This document shows, one piece after another, positions 55,855 through 63,856 of a stretch of DNA of 64,000 nt. How positions within the stretch are numbered: the first letter of the stretch is position 1; every line of letters begins with the position of its first letter. The DNA comes from Actinacidiphila glaucinigra (GTDB lineage Bacteria; Actinomycetota; Actinomycetes; Streptomycetales; Streptomycetaceae), in the NCBI RefSeq assembly GCF_900188405.1, contig NZ_FZOF01000014.1, positions 62,001-126,000 of the forward strand, written 5' to 3'. Below the pieces are notes generated by a model. It had not been told where the DNA came from. It searched no databases and worked only from the letters and a program-made list of their open reading frames with translations. Position numbers and translations under genes: made by a program.

Positions 55855-57276
55855 CTAGCCGCGGCGCAACCAGCGGATGCCGTAGGCGGGGAGGTCGAAG
55901 GAGCGGCCGTCGACCTCGGCGCCGATCGTGCGGCCGAGCGTGTTGACGACCAGGACGGTGCGGTCGTCGGCGAGGACGCGGACGTTGGGCCGGTCCTCGT
56001 CCGCGACGGGGACCTCACGGAAGCGCGTGCCCGGCGGGAACGCGGCGGCGAAGCGCCGGAGCAGGTCCATCATCGGCAGCTGCTCGCCGCCGCCCGAGGC
56101 GAGTTCCGTGCTGGTCCACAGGCAGCCCGGGCAGGTACGGCCGCGTTCCTGGGGGTTCCAGTAGAAGGCGGTGTCGGCGCCGCCGCGGGCGAGTTCCATC
56201 ATCGCGGTGGCCTGCACGGCGGTGCGGTGGGGCTCGTCCCAGCCGGTGCTGCCGTCGTCGGGCTCCACGTACCACTCGGCCCACCACAGGGGCAGCCCGC
56301 CGCTGCGTTCCTCGAGCCAGCGGCCGACCGCCGCGAACTTCTCGGTGGCGGCGAACTCGTCGGGCCGCATGCGGTCGTCGCGGCTGGTGCTGGAGCCGTC
56401 GGCGACGATGAAGTCGGCGCCGGCCTTGTGCTCCAGCCAGTAGTCGACGGCGTCGAGGACCCGCCGGTCGGCGGCGCCCCAGGGGCCCTTGAGGGTGCCG
56501 GAGGCGTCGCCGTTGCCGTCGTCGCCCGGGGCGAAGCTGTCCATGACGAGGTAGGGGCCGCCGACGAGGTTGCCGGGGTTCACCTGCTTCAGGGCCCGGA
56601 AGACCCGGTTGTAGAGGTCGGTGTAGCCCTCGTAGTCCCAGCGCTGCCGGCCGTCGTTCCAGAAGCCCTTGAACTCGTTCCACACGATGAAGTGCCGCAC
56701 GTCCGGGTAGCGGCGGGCCACGGTGGCCGCGAGCGCGGCGAAGTCGTCGAAGTGCGCGCGGTCGGGGGCCACCTCGAGCCGTGACCAGTCCGTCGTCCCG
56801 GCCTTGCCGCCCTTCATCCAGTCCGGGGCGCAGCACAGGGTGATGACGGGTGTGCCGCCGCTGGCGCGGACCAGGTCGACACGGTCGTCGAGCTCCCCGA
56901 AGTCGTACGTCCCGGGCGAGGGTTCGGGGTTGTCGGCGCCCCAGCCCATGATCGCCTGGTTCTGCGGCAGCGAGCGCATCGACAGCAGCCGTTCCGCGGA
57001 CCGCTTGGCCGTGCCGCCGCCGTGGTCCGCGCTGTACTCGGTGTGGGTCAGCCCGAAGCCCAGCCCGGTCGTGGGCCTGCCGGTGGGCGCGGTCGAGGGA
57101 CCGTGCACCCCGCCGCCCGCGCCGCTGCTGCCGCGCGCCGTATTGCCCGCGCCGCCCCCGATGTCGCACATCGCCAGCAGGAGGACCAGTGCGGCCACAC
57201 CGATGCCAAGGAGCACGGTGGCCCCTCGCCGCCCCGCCCCCGGCAACCCCATACGCACGTTCGCATGACGTCCCAT
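55855..57276 (-). CDS. Exported glycoside hydrolase, GH39-like
   Basis: A 473-residue protein anchored or secreted through an N-terminal helix (RRGATVLLGIGVAALVLLLAM, about 17-37, ending near MCDIGGG). A Gly/Ser/Pro stalk (40-70) leads to a (beta/alpha)8 barrel. HFIVWNEFKGFW (about 197-208) has the acid/base Glu after Asn; LPLWWAEWYVEP (about 320) supplies the nucleophile Glu. The NE...E pattern is that of clan GH-A, closest to GH39 xylosidases. It would trim a glycan, probably the polymer made by the genes upstream. ATG 57276 or GTG 57279; the former is chosen. Its 3' end touches the giant palindrome. Confidence 0.88.
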   Translation of the reverse strand: MGRHANVRMGLPGAGRRGATVLLGIGVAALVLLLAMCDIGGGAGNTARGSSGAGGGVHGPSTAPTGRPTTGLGFGLTHTEYSADHGGGTAKRSAERLLSMRSLPQNQAIMGWGADNPEPSPGTYDFGELDDRVDLVRASGGTPVITLCCAPDWMKGGKAGTTDWSRLEVAPDRAHFDDFAALAATVARRYPDVRHFIVWNEFKGFWNDGRQRWDYEGYTDLYNRVFRALKQVNPGNLVGGPYLVMDSFAPGDDGNGDASGTLKGPWGAADRRVLDAVDYWLEHKAGADFIVADGSSTSRDDRMRPDEFAATEKFAAVGRWLEERSGGLPLWWAEWYVEPDDGSTGWDEPHRTAVQATAMMELARGGADTAFYWNPQERGRTCPGCLWTSTELASGGGEQLPMMDLLRRFAAAFPPGTRFREVPVADEDRPNVRVLADDRTVLVVNTLGRTIGAEVDGRSFDLPAYGIRWLRRG

Positions 57277-57397
57277 CACCCGCCAGGGTAACCGCCGTGA
57301 TGCCCGGATCGGGCCGATTTCACCGGCAGTTCAGGGATTCCCGGGGATTCCGCCACTCCGCAAAAACCCGGTGCGAATGCGGACCTTGTGCCGGATC

Positions 57398-58522
57398 ATG
57401 AGCGGCATGCCCGACGCAACGCCCCCGCATCGCGCCCTGTCCATCCGTCTCGGCATGAACGACGACGACTCGCCGTCGGACGCCGTCGACGCCCTGTTCC
57501 TCAGCCGCTTCGTCACCGGCGAGCAGCCCTACTCGTGCGGTGCCTCCCTCGACCGGGTCAAGTCGGGGCTGACGCTCGTCCCGGGCGGCGGATCGGTGCT
57601 GCGCTCCGCGCGGGACAAGGACCGCGCCGCGACCCTCGCCGAGGGCGAGGGCTGGACGATCCTCGTCTCGCGCTGGCACCGCCGGGCCGATGTGACGGTG
57701 ACGGCGGTCAGCGAGGAACTGGCGCAGCGCGTCCTGGCCGAGGCCGTCGAGGACGCCGAGGACCAGCCGGAAGCGCAGCCCGACGACGTGACCATGGGTT
57801 TCTGGTACGTCGCCCCGCGCCGCGGGCCGCACCGCATCACGCGGCAGATCAGCGCCGCCCCCTGGGACGACGTGCGGGGCAACTACACCGCCCCGGTGGC
57901 CGATGCCATGGACGGGCTGATGAAGCTCACCGCCGACGACGTCAGCGGCCGGCTGCTGCTCCTGCACGGCCCGCCGGGCACCGGCAAGACCTCCGCGCTG
58001 CGCACGCTGGCCCGTGCGTGGCGCGACTGGTGCCAGGTGGACTGCGTCCTCGACCCCGAGGTGCTCTTCAACGACGTCGGCTACCTGATGGAGATCGCCA
58101 TCGGCGAGGACGACGCCGAAGGGCCGGGCCGCTGGCGGCTGCTGCTCCTGGAGGACTGCGACGAGCTCATCCGCGGCCAGGCCAAGCACCAGACCGGCCA
58201 GGCGCTGTCGCGGCTGCTCAACCTCACCGACGGCCTGCTCGGCCAGGGCCGCAACGTCCTGGTCGGCATCACCACCAACGAGGACCTGGAGCGGCTGCAC
58301 CCGGCGGTGGTCCGCCCCGGCCGCTGCCTGGCCCGGATCGAGGTCGGCCCGCTGACCCGCGCCGAGGCGACCGGGTGGCTCGGCACGTCCGAGGGCATCG
58401 GCCGGGACGGCGCCACGCTCGCCGAGCTGTACGCGCTGCGCCGCGCCGCCTCCTCGGCCGGCGGCACCGCGCTCCCCCACCAGACGACCCCGGCCTCCGC
58501 CTCCGGAGGCCTCTACCTCTGA
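57398..58522 (+). CDS. AAA+ ATPase with an N-terminal DUF5925-like domain
   Basis: A 374-residue ATPase. The N-domain (1-175) has LFLSRFVTGEQPYSCGASLDRVKSGL and WTILVSRWHRRADVTVTAVSE, as in actinomycete DUF5925 proteins. The AAA core: LLLLHGPPGTGKTSALRTLAR (Walker A about 196-203), LLLLEDCDELI (Walker B about 245-255), GITTNEDLERLHPAVVRPGRC (sensor 1 and arginine region). The ATPase may remodel an unknown target. ATG 57398 (MSGMPDA) or 57407; neither has a good ribosome binding site, so the leader may be short or absent. Its stop overlaps the next start (TGATG). Confidence 0.85.
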   Translation: MSGMPDATPPHRALSIRLGMNDDDSPSDAVDALFLSRFVTGEQPYSCGASLDRVKSGLTLVPGGGSVLRSARDKDRAATLAEGEGWTILVSRWHRRADVTVTAVSEELAQRVLAEAVEDAEDQPEAQPDDVTMGFWYVAPRRGPHRITRQISAAPWDDVRGNYTAPVADAMDGLMKLTADDVSGRLLLLHGPPGTGKTSALRTLARAWRDWCQVDCVLDPEVLFNDVGYLMEIAIGEDDAEGPGRWRLLLLEDCDELIRGQAKHQTGQALSRLLNLTDGLLGQGRNVLVGITTNEDLERLHPAVVRPGRCLARIEVGPLTRAEATGWLGTSEGIGRDGATLAELYALRRAASSAGGTALPHQTTPASASGGLYL

Positions 58523-59061
58523 TGGCCGGGGGTCCTCCCGGCGCGAAGGGGAGGATACGCACCCGCACCCCGGCCGAACTGCGCCGCGTCCGCCGCCCGC
58601 GGTCGCACGGCTGCTGGGACCACCTGTACGCGGCGCCGCTGTGGCCGCTGCACGGCGCCAACCTGGGGACGCTGCTGCGTACCTGCGACGCGGTCGGCGC
58701 GTGCCTGGTCGTCCCCCGCTTCCCCTGGGTGCCGGAGGCGCTCGCCCGCGGCAACACCCTGCGGCGGCCCGCCTGCGTCCACTGGACCGGTGATCCCCTG
58801 CGCTGGCTGCAGCGGCAGCGCGACCGCGGGGCGCACGTCGTCGGCGTCGAACTGGCCGACGAGGCCGTACGGCTGGCGGACCTGCCCGCCGCGCGGCGCA
58901 CCACCGTCGTCGTGCTGGGGCACGAGCAGCAGGGCATCCCGCCGGAGGCGCTCGACCTGCTCGACCTCGCCGTCGAGATCCCCATGGTGGGCACGGGCGC
59001 CAGCCTCAACGTCGCGGTCGCCGGCTCGCTGGCGCTCTACAAGCTGGCCGGGCTGCTGTGA
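58522..59061 (+). CDS. SpoU/TrmH-family RNA methyltransferase
   Basis: A 179-residue SPOUT methyltransferase. Motif 1: PLHGANLGTLLRTCDAVG (Asn and Arg catalytic residues). Motif 2: VVLGHEQQGIPPEAL (the knot Gly and Glu). Motif 3: IPMVGTGASLNVAVAGSLALY. These make the full SpoU signature; the substrate RNA is a tRNA or rRNA ribose 2'-O position. The N-terminus (RIRTRTPAELRRVRRPRSHG) is basic and may hold RNA. TGATG coupling with the AAA ATPase gene suggests shared expression. Exact site not readable. Confidence 0.93.
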   Translation: MAGGPPGAKGRIRTRTPAELRRVRRPRSHGCWDHLYAAPLWPLHGANLGTLLRTCDAVGACLVVPRFPWVPEALARGNTLRRPACVHWTGDPLRWLQRQRDRGAHVVGVELADEAVRLADLPAARRTTVVVLGHEQQGIPPEALDLLDLAVEIPMVGTGASLNVAVAGSLALYKLAGLL

Positions 59062-59071
59062 GCGGGGCGGG

Positions 59072-59446
59072 CTACTCCTCGTACGCGGCGCGCAGCGCCT
59101 CCCCCACCGCGGCCTCGGCGGTGGTCCGGTCGAGACCGAGGCGCCGGACGCGCTGGGCGTAGGCGGACGCGGCGGCGGCCGCCTCCCGGGCGGCGGCGTC
59201 GCCCGCGGCCGCGACGAAGGTGCCGTTGCGGCCGCGGGTCTCGATCACACCGTCCGTCTCCAGGGCGCGGTAGGCCTTGGCCACGGTGTTCGCCGCCAGC
59301 CCGAGGTCGTCGGCGAGGCCGCGGACGGTCGGCAGCCGGTAGCCGACCGGGAGGGCGCCGGAACGGGCCTGGTCCGCGATCTGCTCGCGCAGTTGCTCGT
59401 AGGGCGCGGTGGCCGCGTCGGGCCTGACGGTGATCTTGAGGCTCAC
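59072..59446 (-). CDS. GntR-family regulator, YtrA type
   Basis: A 124-residue short GntR regulator. The winged helix spans about 15-75: YEQLREQIADQARSGALPVGYRLPTVRGLADDLGLAANTVAKAYRALETDGVIETRGRNGTFV. The last 45 residues (AAREAAAAASAYAQRVRRLGLDR) form the short dimer helices of the YtrA subfamily, without a ligand domain. YtrA regulators usually control neighbouring transport genes, but no transporter is here. GTG 59446 overlaps the stop of the preceding methyltransferase-NUDIX gene by four bases, so the two are coupled. Confidence 0.92.
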   Translation of the reverse strand: MSLKITVRPDAATAPYEQLREQIADQARSGALPVGYRLPTVRGLADDLGLAANTVAKAYRALETDGVIETRGRNGTFVAAAGDAAAREAAAAASAYAQRVRRLGLDRTTAEAAVGEALRAAYEE

Positions 59447-60609
59447 GGTGTGTCGTCCTCCCGGCGGGACGGATCGGCGCTGTTTGTCGCGGCCATTGTG
59501 CTGCACGCGCCGTCCGCGAGGACGACGGCGCGGCCGGGCCCCGCCGGGTCGTGGGCGATCGTGTCGCCCGGCTCGTGCAGGTGCAGCACGAAGCGCTCGC
59601 CCGCCCGGTACGCCTCCAGGCCGGCCCTGCAGTAGGCCACCATGTCGTCCGGCAGCGCCTCCAGGGGGAACCAGCCGAGCTCCGAGCACTTCTCCGGCTC
59701 GCGGTTGACCGGTTCGTGGACCCCGCCGTCCGCCTCGAAGAACCAGCCGATGCGCTCGCCCCCGCCGGGCGCGCGGTGCTGCATGACGAGGGCGACGGAG
59801 ACGTCCTCGGGCCGCAACGCGACACCCACCTCCTCGTGGGCCTCGCGGATCATGGCGGTCAGGACGTCCTCGCCGTCCTCGACATGGCCGGAGGGGGCGT
59901 GCAGCAGACCGTCGGCATACCCGGTGTTGACCCGGCGGCCGAGCAGGACCTCGTCGCCGCGGCGCAGGACGAGGTGGACGTCGACGATCTCCGTGTGCCT
60001 GCGGGGCTGCTTGATCCGCACGACCGCGGCGTAGCGCTCGTCGTGGACCGGGCGGCCCCACAGCGCGGTGTCGTGGGCGAGCTGCTCGACCTGGGTGTGC
60101 TCGGCGAGCGGCCGTACCATCGCGGCGAGTTCCGCGGCACCGATGCCCGCGGGTTCGGACTCTCCCCAGCGGCCCTCGACCAGCACCAGGCGTCCGCCGC
60201 GGCGCAGCAGCCGGGCCCAGCGGCGCAGCGCCGCCACCGGGTCGGGGAGCGCCCACAGCATGTGCCGGACGAGCACCACGTCGAACCTGCCCTCCGCGAC
60301 GGGCGGTTCGACCGCGTCCCCGAGCAGGACGCGGGCCCCGGTACCGGCCAGTTTCGCCCGGGCCAGCGCGGCCATCCGCGGTGAACGGTCGACTCCGGTC
60401 ACCCGGTGCCCCTGTTCGGCGGCGAGCAGCGCGAGGCTGCCCGTACCGCAGCCGAGGTCGAGCACGTCCGACGGGGCGCCCGGCAGCCACCCCCGCAGCC
60501 GGTCCCCCCACGCCTCCCGCACGGCGGGCTCCCGCAAGCCGTGGTCCGGCTCCTCGTCGAAGCGGTCGGCCACGGTGTCCCAGTACGCGTCACTGCTGAG
60601 TTCGCCCAC
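59443..60609 (-). CDS. Bifunctional SAM-methyltransferase / NUDIX hydrolase
   Basis: A 388-residue fusion. Residues about 1-205 are a class I methyltransferase: VLDLGCGTGSLALLA (motif I, about 45-59), VTGVDRSPRM (motif II), FDVVLVRHMLWALPDP (motif IV), LLRRGGRLVLVEG. Residues about 225-360 are a NUDIX domain: VDVHLVLRRGDEVLLGRRVNTG, then the Nudix box GHVEDGEDVLTAMIREAHEEVGV (G-x5-E-x7-REAHEEVG, complete). The fusion is known from other actinomycetes. It may methylate one metabolite and hydrolyse a nucleotide derivative in the same pathway; the substrates are unknown. GTG 60609 with AAGGAT six bases upstream. Overlaps the GntR gene. Confidence 0.9.
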   Translation of the reverse strand: MGELSSDAYWDTVADRFDEEPDHGLREPAVREAWGDRLRGWLPGAPSDVLDLGCGTGSLALLAAEQGHRVTGVDRSPRMAALARAKLAGTGARVLLGDAVEPPVAEGRFDVVLVRHMLWALPDPVAALRRWARLLRRGGRLVLVEGRWGESEPAGIGAAELAAMVRPLAEHTQVEQLAHDTALWGRPVHDERYAAVVRIKQPRRHTEIVDVHLVLRRGDEVLLGRRVNTGYADGLLHAPSGHVEDGEDVLTAMIREAHEEVGVALRPEDVSVALVMQHRAPGGGERIGWFFEADGGVHEPVNREPEKCSELGWFPLEALPDDMVAYCRAGLEAYRAGERFVLHLHEPGDTIAHDPAGPGRAVVLADGACSTMAATNSADPSRREDDTP

Positions 60610-61022
60610 GCCGTGATCCTTCCACCCCCCACTGACAACGCCTCCGGCGTCTCCCCCGGCGAGACGCGGCGGAACCCGGTGGGCGCCGCCCGCATCAGGC
60701 CCGGCGTCCAAAAGCCGGCGAGCCGTCGCCCGGCACCACGCACCTGCGCCGGCGTCAACGGCCGCTCCCCAACCGAACAGCAGCCATGGCGATCCCCCAC
60801 CGCGCGAAGGCCGCCCGGCGCCCCCGGCGGAACCCGGTGAGCGCGCCAGCCGCATGCGGCGTAATGGTCGAGGGCGGGCAGTCTCCGGAGGCCGGGACGC
60901 CTCCTGGCCGTGGCCGGCGGGGCGCCCCCGCGGATTCCCGGCGGAGCGAGGCAGATCCCACCGCGGCCGAACGCCACCGGCACTCGCGGCGCGGGGCGCG
61001 GGGCGCGGGGCGCGCAGGGGCG
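60610..61022. other. Non-coding gap with small repeats
   Basis: 413 bp with no credible gene. It contains a hairpin GCGTCTC-CCCCGGC-GAGACGC (60647-60667), two direct copies of CGGCGGAACCCGGTG (60667-60681 and 60825-60839), and a 7-base tandem GCGCGGG repeated three to four times near 60988-61013. The last may stem from slippage. Confidence 0.5.
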
Positions 61023-62552
61023 TCAGCTCAGGCCCAGGTTCCGGTAGCGGGTGCGGCGGGCCGCGAGGCGGACGGCGCGGGGCCGGGTCCGCAGGGCCGC
61101 GAGTTCCGCGCCCAGGACGGCGCCGAGGCGGGCGAGGAACGCCTCGGGCTCGTCCGCCGCGTCGGGCGCCTCCTCCACCACGCGGTCGACGATCCCGTGC
61201 GCGGCCAGGTCCGCCGAGCGCACCCCCTGGCGCCCGGCCACCTCGTACGCCCGCTCCGTCGTCCGGTATAGGATCGCGGAGGCCCCCTCGGGCGGCAGCG
61301 GGGAGAGCCACGCGTGCCGCGCCGCGACCACCCGGTCCGCGGGCAGCAGCGCGAGCGCGCCCCCGCCGGCGCCCTGCCCGAGCAGCAGGCACAGCGTGGG
61401 CGCGGGCACGGTCATCAGATCGGCGAGGGAGCGGGCGATCTCGCCGGCCAGGCCGCCCTCCTCGGCCTCCCGGGACAGCGCGGCGCCCGCCGTGTCGACG
61501 ACGGACAGCAGGGGCAGGTCCAGTTCCGCCGCGATGCCCATGCCGCGGCGGGCGACCCGCAGGCCGGCCGGGCCGAGCGCGGGCGGCCGCCCGTCGCCGG
61601 TCTCCCGCCGGTCGTGGCCGAGGACGACGCAGGGTGTGCCGCCGATCCGGGCGAGCGCGAGCAGGAGTCCGGGGTCCCGCTCCCCCGCGCCGGTGCCGCT
61701 GAGCGGGGTCACGTCGCGGGCGGCCACGGTCAGCAGGGCGCGCAGCCCGGGCCGTTCGGGCCGCCGGGAGCGCCGGATGGACTCCTCGGCCGTGGCGACG
61801 GGGACGGCCGGGGCGCGCACGGGCCCGGCCCCTGCGGGGTCCGGAGCGCCCGCCGTGTCGCCGCACAGCACCCCGAGGGCGCGAGCCGCGGCGTCCGCGA
61901 GCTCCCCGGAGGGCAGGACCGCGTCGACGATGCCGTTGGCCAGCAGGTTCTCCGCGACCTGGACGCCGGGCGGGAACTCCTCCCCGTACAGGGCCTCGTG
62001 GACCCGGGGGCCGAGGAAGCCGATGAGCGCGCCGGGTTCGGCGGCGGTGACGTGCCCGAGGGAGCCCCAGGAGGCGAAGACCCCGCCCGTGGTCGGGTGC
62101 CGCAGATGGACCAGGTAGGGCAGGCCCGCGGTCTTGTGGTCGGTGATGGCCGCCGCGACCTTGACCATCTGCAGGAACGCGATGGTGCCCTCCTGCATCC
62201 GCGTCCCGCCCGAGGCGGGCGAGGCCAGCAGCGGCAGCCGCTCGCGGGTGGCCCGTTCGACGGCCCGTACGAGGCGTTCGCCCGCGGCGACGCCGATCGA
62301 GCCGCCCAGGAAGCGGAACTCGCCCGCGACGACGGCGACCCGGCGGCCGCGGATCCGGCCCTCGCCGGTGACGACCGACTCGTCGAGCCCGGTGCGCTCA
62401 CGTGCGCGGGCGAGGTCGGCGCGGTACCCGGGGTCGTCGAGGTACCCGGGCAGGGCGGTCACGGGCCCGTCCCAGCCGTGCCAGGTGCCGGGGTCGACGA
62501 CGGCGTCGATGAGCTCGAGGGCGGCCGCGCGGCGGCGCGTCGGTTCGGTCAT
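61023..62552 (-). CDS. Fused acyl-CoA carboxylase carboxyltransferase (alpha and beta parts)
   Basis: A 509-residue protein that joins both carboxyltransferase halves in one chain. The first half (1-245) has the AccD-like fold: LPLLASPASGGTRMQEGTIAFLQM, then FASWGSLGHVTAAEPGALIGFLGPRV. The second half (265-509) is AccA-like: LLSVVDTAGAALSREAEEGGLAGEIARSLADLMT and LLLGQGAGGGALALLPADR. There is no four-Cys zinc ribbon at the N-terminus, unlike E. coli AccD. It would transfer CO2 from carboxybiotin to an acyl-CoA, but no biotin carboxylase or carrier gene is nearby. ATG 62552; GGGTGA lies upstream. Confidence 0.92.
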   Translation of the reverse strand: MTEPTRRRAAALELIDAVVDPGTWHGWDGPVTALPGYLDDPGYRADLARARERTGLDESVVTGEGRIRGRRVAVVAGEFRFLGGSIGVAAGERLVRAVERATRERLPLLASPASGGTRMQEGTIAFLQMVKVAAAITDHKTAGLPYLVHLRHPTTGGVFASWGSLGHVTAAEPGALIGFLGPRVHEALYGEEFPPGVQVAENLLANGIVDAVLPSGELADAAARALGVLCGDTAGAPDPAGAGPVRAPAVPVATAEESIRRSRRPERPGLRALLTVAARDVTPLSGTGAGERDPGLLLALARIGGTPCVVLGHDRRETGDGRPPALGPAGLRVARRGMGIAAELDLPLLSVVDTAGAALSREAEEGGLAGEIARSLADLMTVPAPTLCLLLGQGAGGGALALLPADRVVAARHAWLSPLPPEGASAILYRTTERAYEVAGRQGVRSADLAAHGIVDRVVEEAPDAADEPEAFLARLGAVLGAELAALRTRPRAVRLAARRTRYRNLGLS

Positions 62553-62670
62553 GGCGTCACCCTAGGCTGCCCGCCGTGGCCTGTGGCCAGGGCCAACACC
62601 TCACGGAACACGGGGCGGAGGTCACTCGAACGGCGCAACTCCATCACGGTCCGGAGGTCGTTGTGGGGAT

Positions 62671-62985
62671 GTGGTCACAGTCGATCCCCAGAACGCGCCG
62701 GGTGCGCCGTCCGGGAGTGAGGTCCCCCGGACGGTCCCGGCGCCCATCCGCCGCAGCCGTCCGTACCGCCCGATGGAGGGCGTCCCCCTCGGGGAATGGG
62801 TCTTCGTCCCGGGAACGGCGGGATTCTTCGGTCGGAGTTCGGACGCCTACATCGAGCGCGGCGAGGAGCACATTCCACTCGTGTACTGCTCTTCGGAACT
62901 GGAACGGTTCGCCGACGAAATGCTCGGGATCGAGGGGGATTTCACCCGCCGCTGCTCCGGAATCGATCTGGATGCGAGGTATTAG
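62671..62985 (+). CDS. Conserved hypothetical protein
   Basis: A 104-residue acidic protein. The first 30 residues are Pro/Arg-rich and variable; the rest is well ordered: RPMEGVPLGEWVFVPGTAGFFGRSSDAYI, HIPLVYCSSELERFADEMLG, and DFTRRCSGIDLDARY. No membrane helix or catalytic motif. GTG 62671 is used; it lies close behind GTGGGGAT, so the true start may be internal (for example the Met in RPMEGV). It is four bases before the DUF2637 gene and likely in operon with it. Function unknown. Confidence 0.7.
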   Translation: MVTVDPQNAPGAPSGSEVPRTVPAPIRRSRPYRPMEGVPLGEWVFVPGTAGFFGRSSDAYIERGEEHIPLVYCSSELERFADEMLGIEGDFTRRCSGIDLDARY

Positions 62986-62988
62986 GGC

Positions 62989-63795
62989 GTGCATTCCCCG
63001 TATCCCCCGCCCACGCCCGGCTCCGACAGGAATTCCTTCATGCCGCCTTTGCAGGACCGTTTCCGCTTCGAGAACGACGTGCCGTACGAGGACCACCTCA
63101 ACGGGCACACCATTTACAGTCCCCGCCAGGCCCCGGACGACACCTCGGGGAACGGCGTCTTCTCCGCCCCGGACTACGACGTCCTGAACGGGGTGTGGAC
63201 GTCCGAGGAGGAATTGGCCCAGCTCCTCGAACCCCCTTTGCTGGACGACGTGGACGAGGACGAGGAGGACGACGTCTTCGCCGTGCCCTCCCCGGAGGCC
63301 GCGACCCACGAACTGCCGCTCACCCGGCACCGGCACCGCCGGATCCGCCGGGCGGCGCTGCGGCAGAAGATGACCCGGACCCAGACCCTCAGCTTCGTCG
63401 TCGCGGCGGTCGCCGCCACCATCGTGGCCATGGTGAGTGTGCTCGGCGGGATGGTCGCCCACGACCCGCTGCGCCACATCGCCGCCACCGACGGGGCGTC
63501 GGGGCTGGCGGACTGGTGGCCGCTGCTGGTGTACGGCCCTTGGATGGTGGCCTCGTTGTCGATCCTGCGGGCCGCGCTGCACCAGCGCCGCGCCCCGCAC
63601 TCCTGGGCGGTCGTGCTGCTCTTCTCCGTCTTCGCGATCCTGTTCTGCGTCGCCTCCGCTCCCCGGACGATCACCGACTGGACCGTGGCCAGCCTCCCCG
63701 CCATCGCGGCGCTGTCCTGCTTCCACCAGCTCGTGCGGCAGATCACCCTCACCCACCCGCCGCGCCGCACCTCCCGCAGCCGGCACTCCTCCTGA
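62989..63795 (+). CDS. DUF2637-like four-helix membrane protein
   Basis: A 268-residue protein. The N-half (1-125) is cytoplasmic and acidic: NDVPYEDHLNGHTIYSP, LLDDVDEDEEDDVFAVPSPE. Four hydrophobic helices follow from about 130: RTQTLSFVVAAVAATIVAMVSVLGG, WWPLLVYGPWMVASLSILRAAL, WAVVLLFSVFAILFCVAS and VASLPAIAALSCFHQLV. The set matches the DUF2637 proteins common in streptomycetes, some of which belong to plasmid-transfer (Spd) genes, but no other transfer gene is here. GTG 62989 directly follows the previous stop. Function unknown. Confidence 0.82.
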   Translation: MHSPYPPPTPGSDRNSFMPPLQDRFRFENDVPYEDHLNGHTIYSPRQAPDDTSGNGVFSAPDYDVLNGVWTSEEELAQLLEPPLLDDVDEDEEDDVFAVPSPEAATHELPLTRHRHRRIRRAALRQKMTRTQTLSFVVAAVAATIVAMVSVLGGMVAHDPLRHIAATDGASGLADWWPLLVYGPWMVASLSILRAALHQRRAPHSWAVVLLFSVFAILFCVASAPRTITDWTVASLPAIAALSCFHQLVRQITLTHPPRRTSRSRHSS

Positions 63796-63808
63796 CGCCG
63801 TGCCCCCT

Positions 63809-63833
63809 CCCCGGCCCGTCGACCGGGCCGGGG
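63809..63833. terminator. Bidirectional hairpin terminator
   Basis: CCCCGGCCCG (63809-63818), TCGAC loop, CGGGCCGGGG (63824-63833): 10 bp perfect, between two convergent genes. Confidence 0.75.
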
Positions 63834-63856
63834 CCGCGGCGGGCCGCCGGGACCGC

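Noticed and set aside
55222..56784. Plus-strand open frame running through the giant palindrome into the GH39-like gene
   Set aside because: It has no ribosome binding site, and the region after 55855 is antisense to a gene with catalytic motifs.
62989..63795. Plasmid-transfer (Spd) gene indicating an integrated element
   Set aside because: The DUF2637-like fold also occurs in chromosomal genes, and no TraB, integrase or replication gene is nearby.
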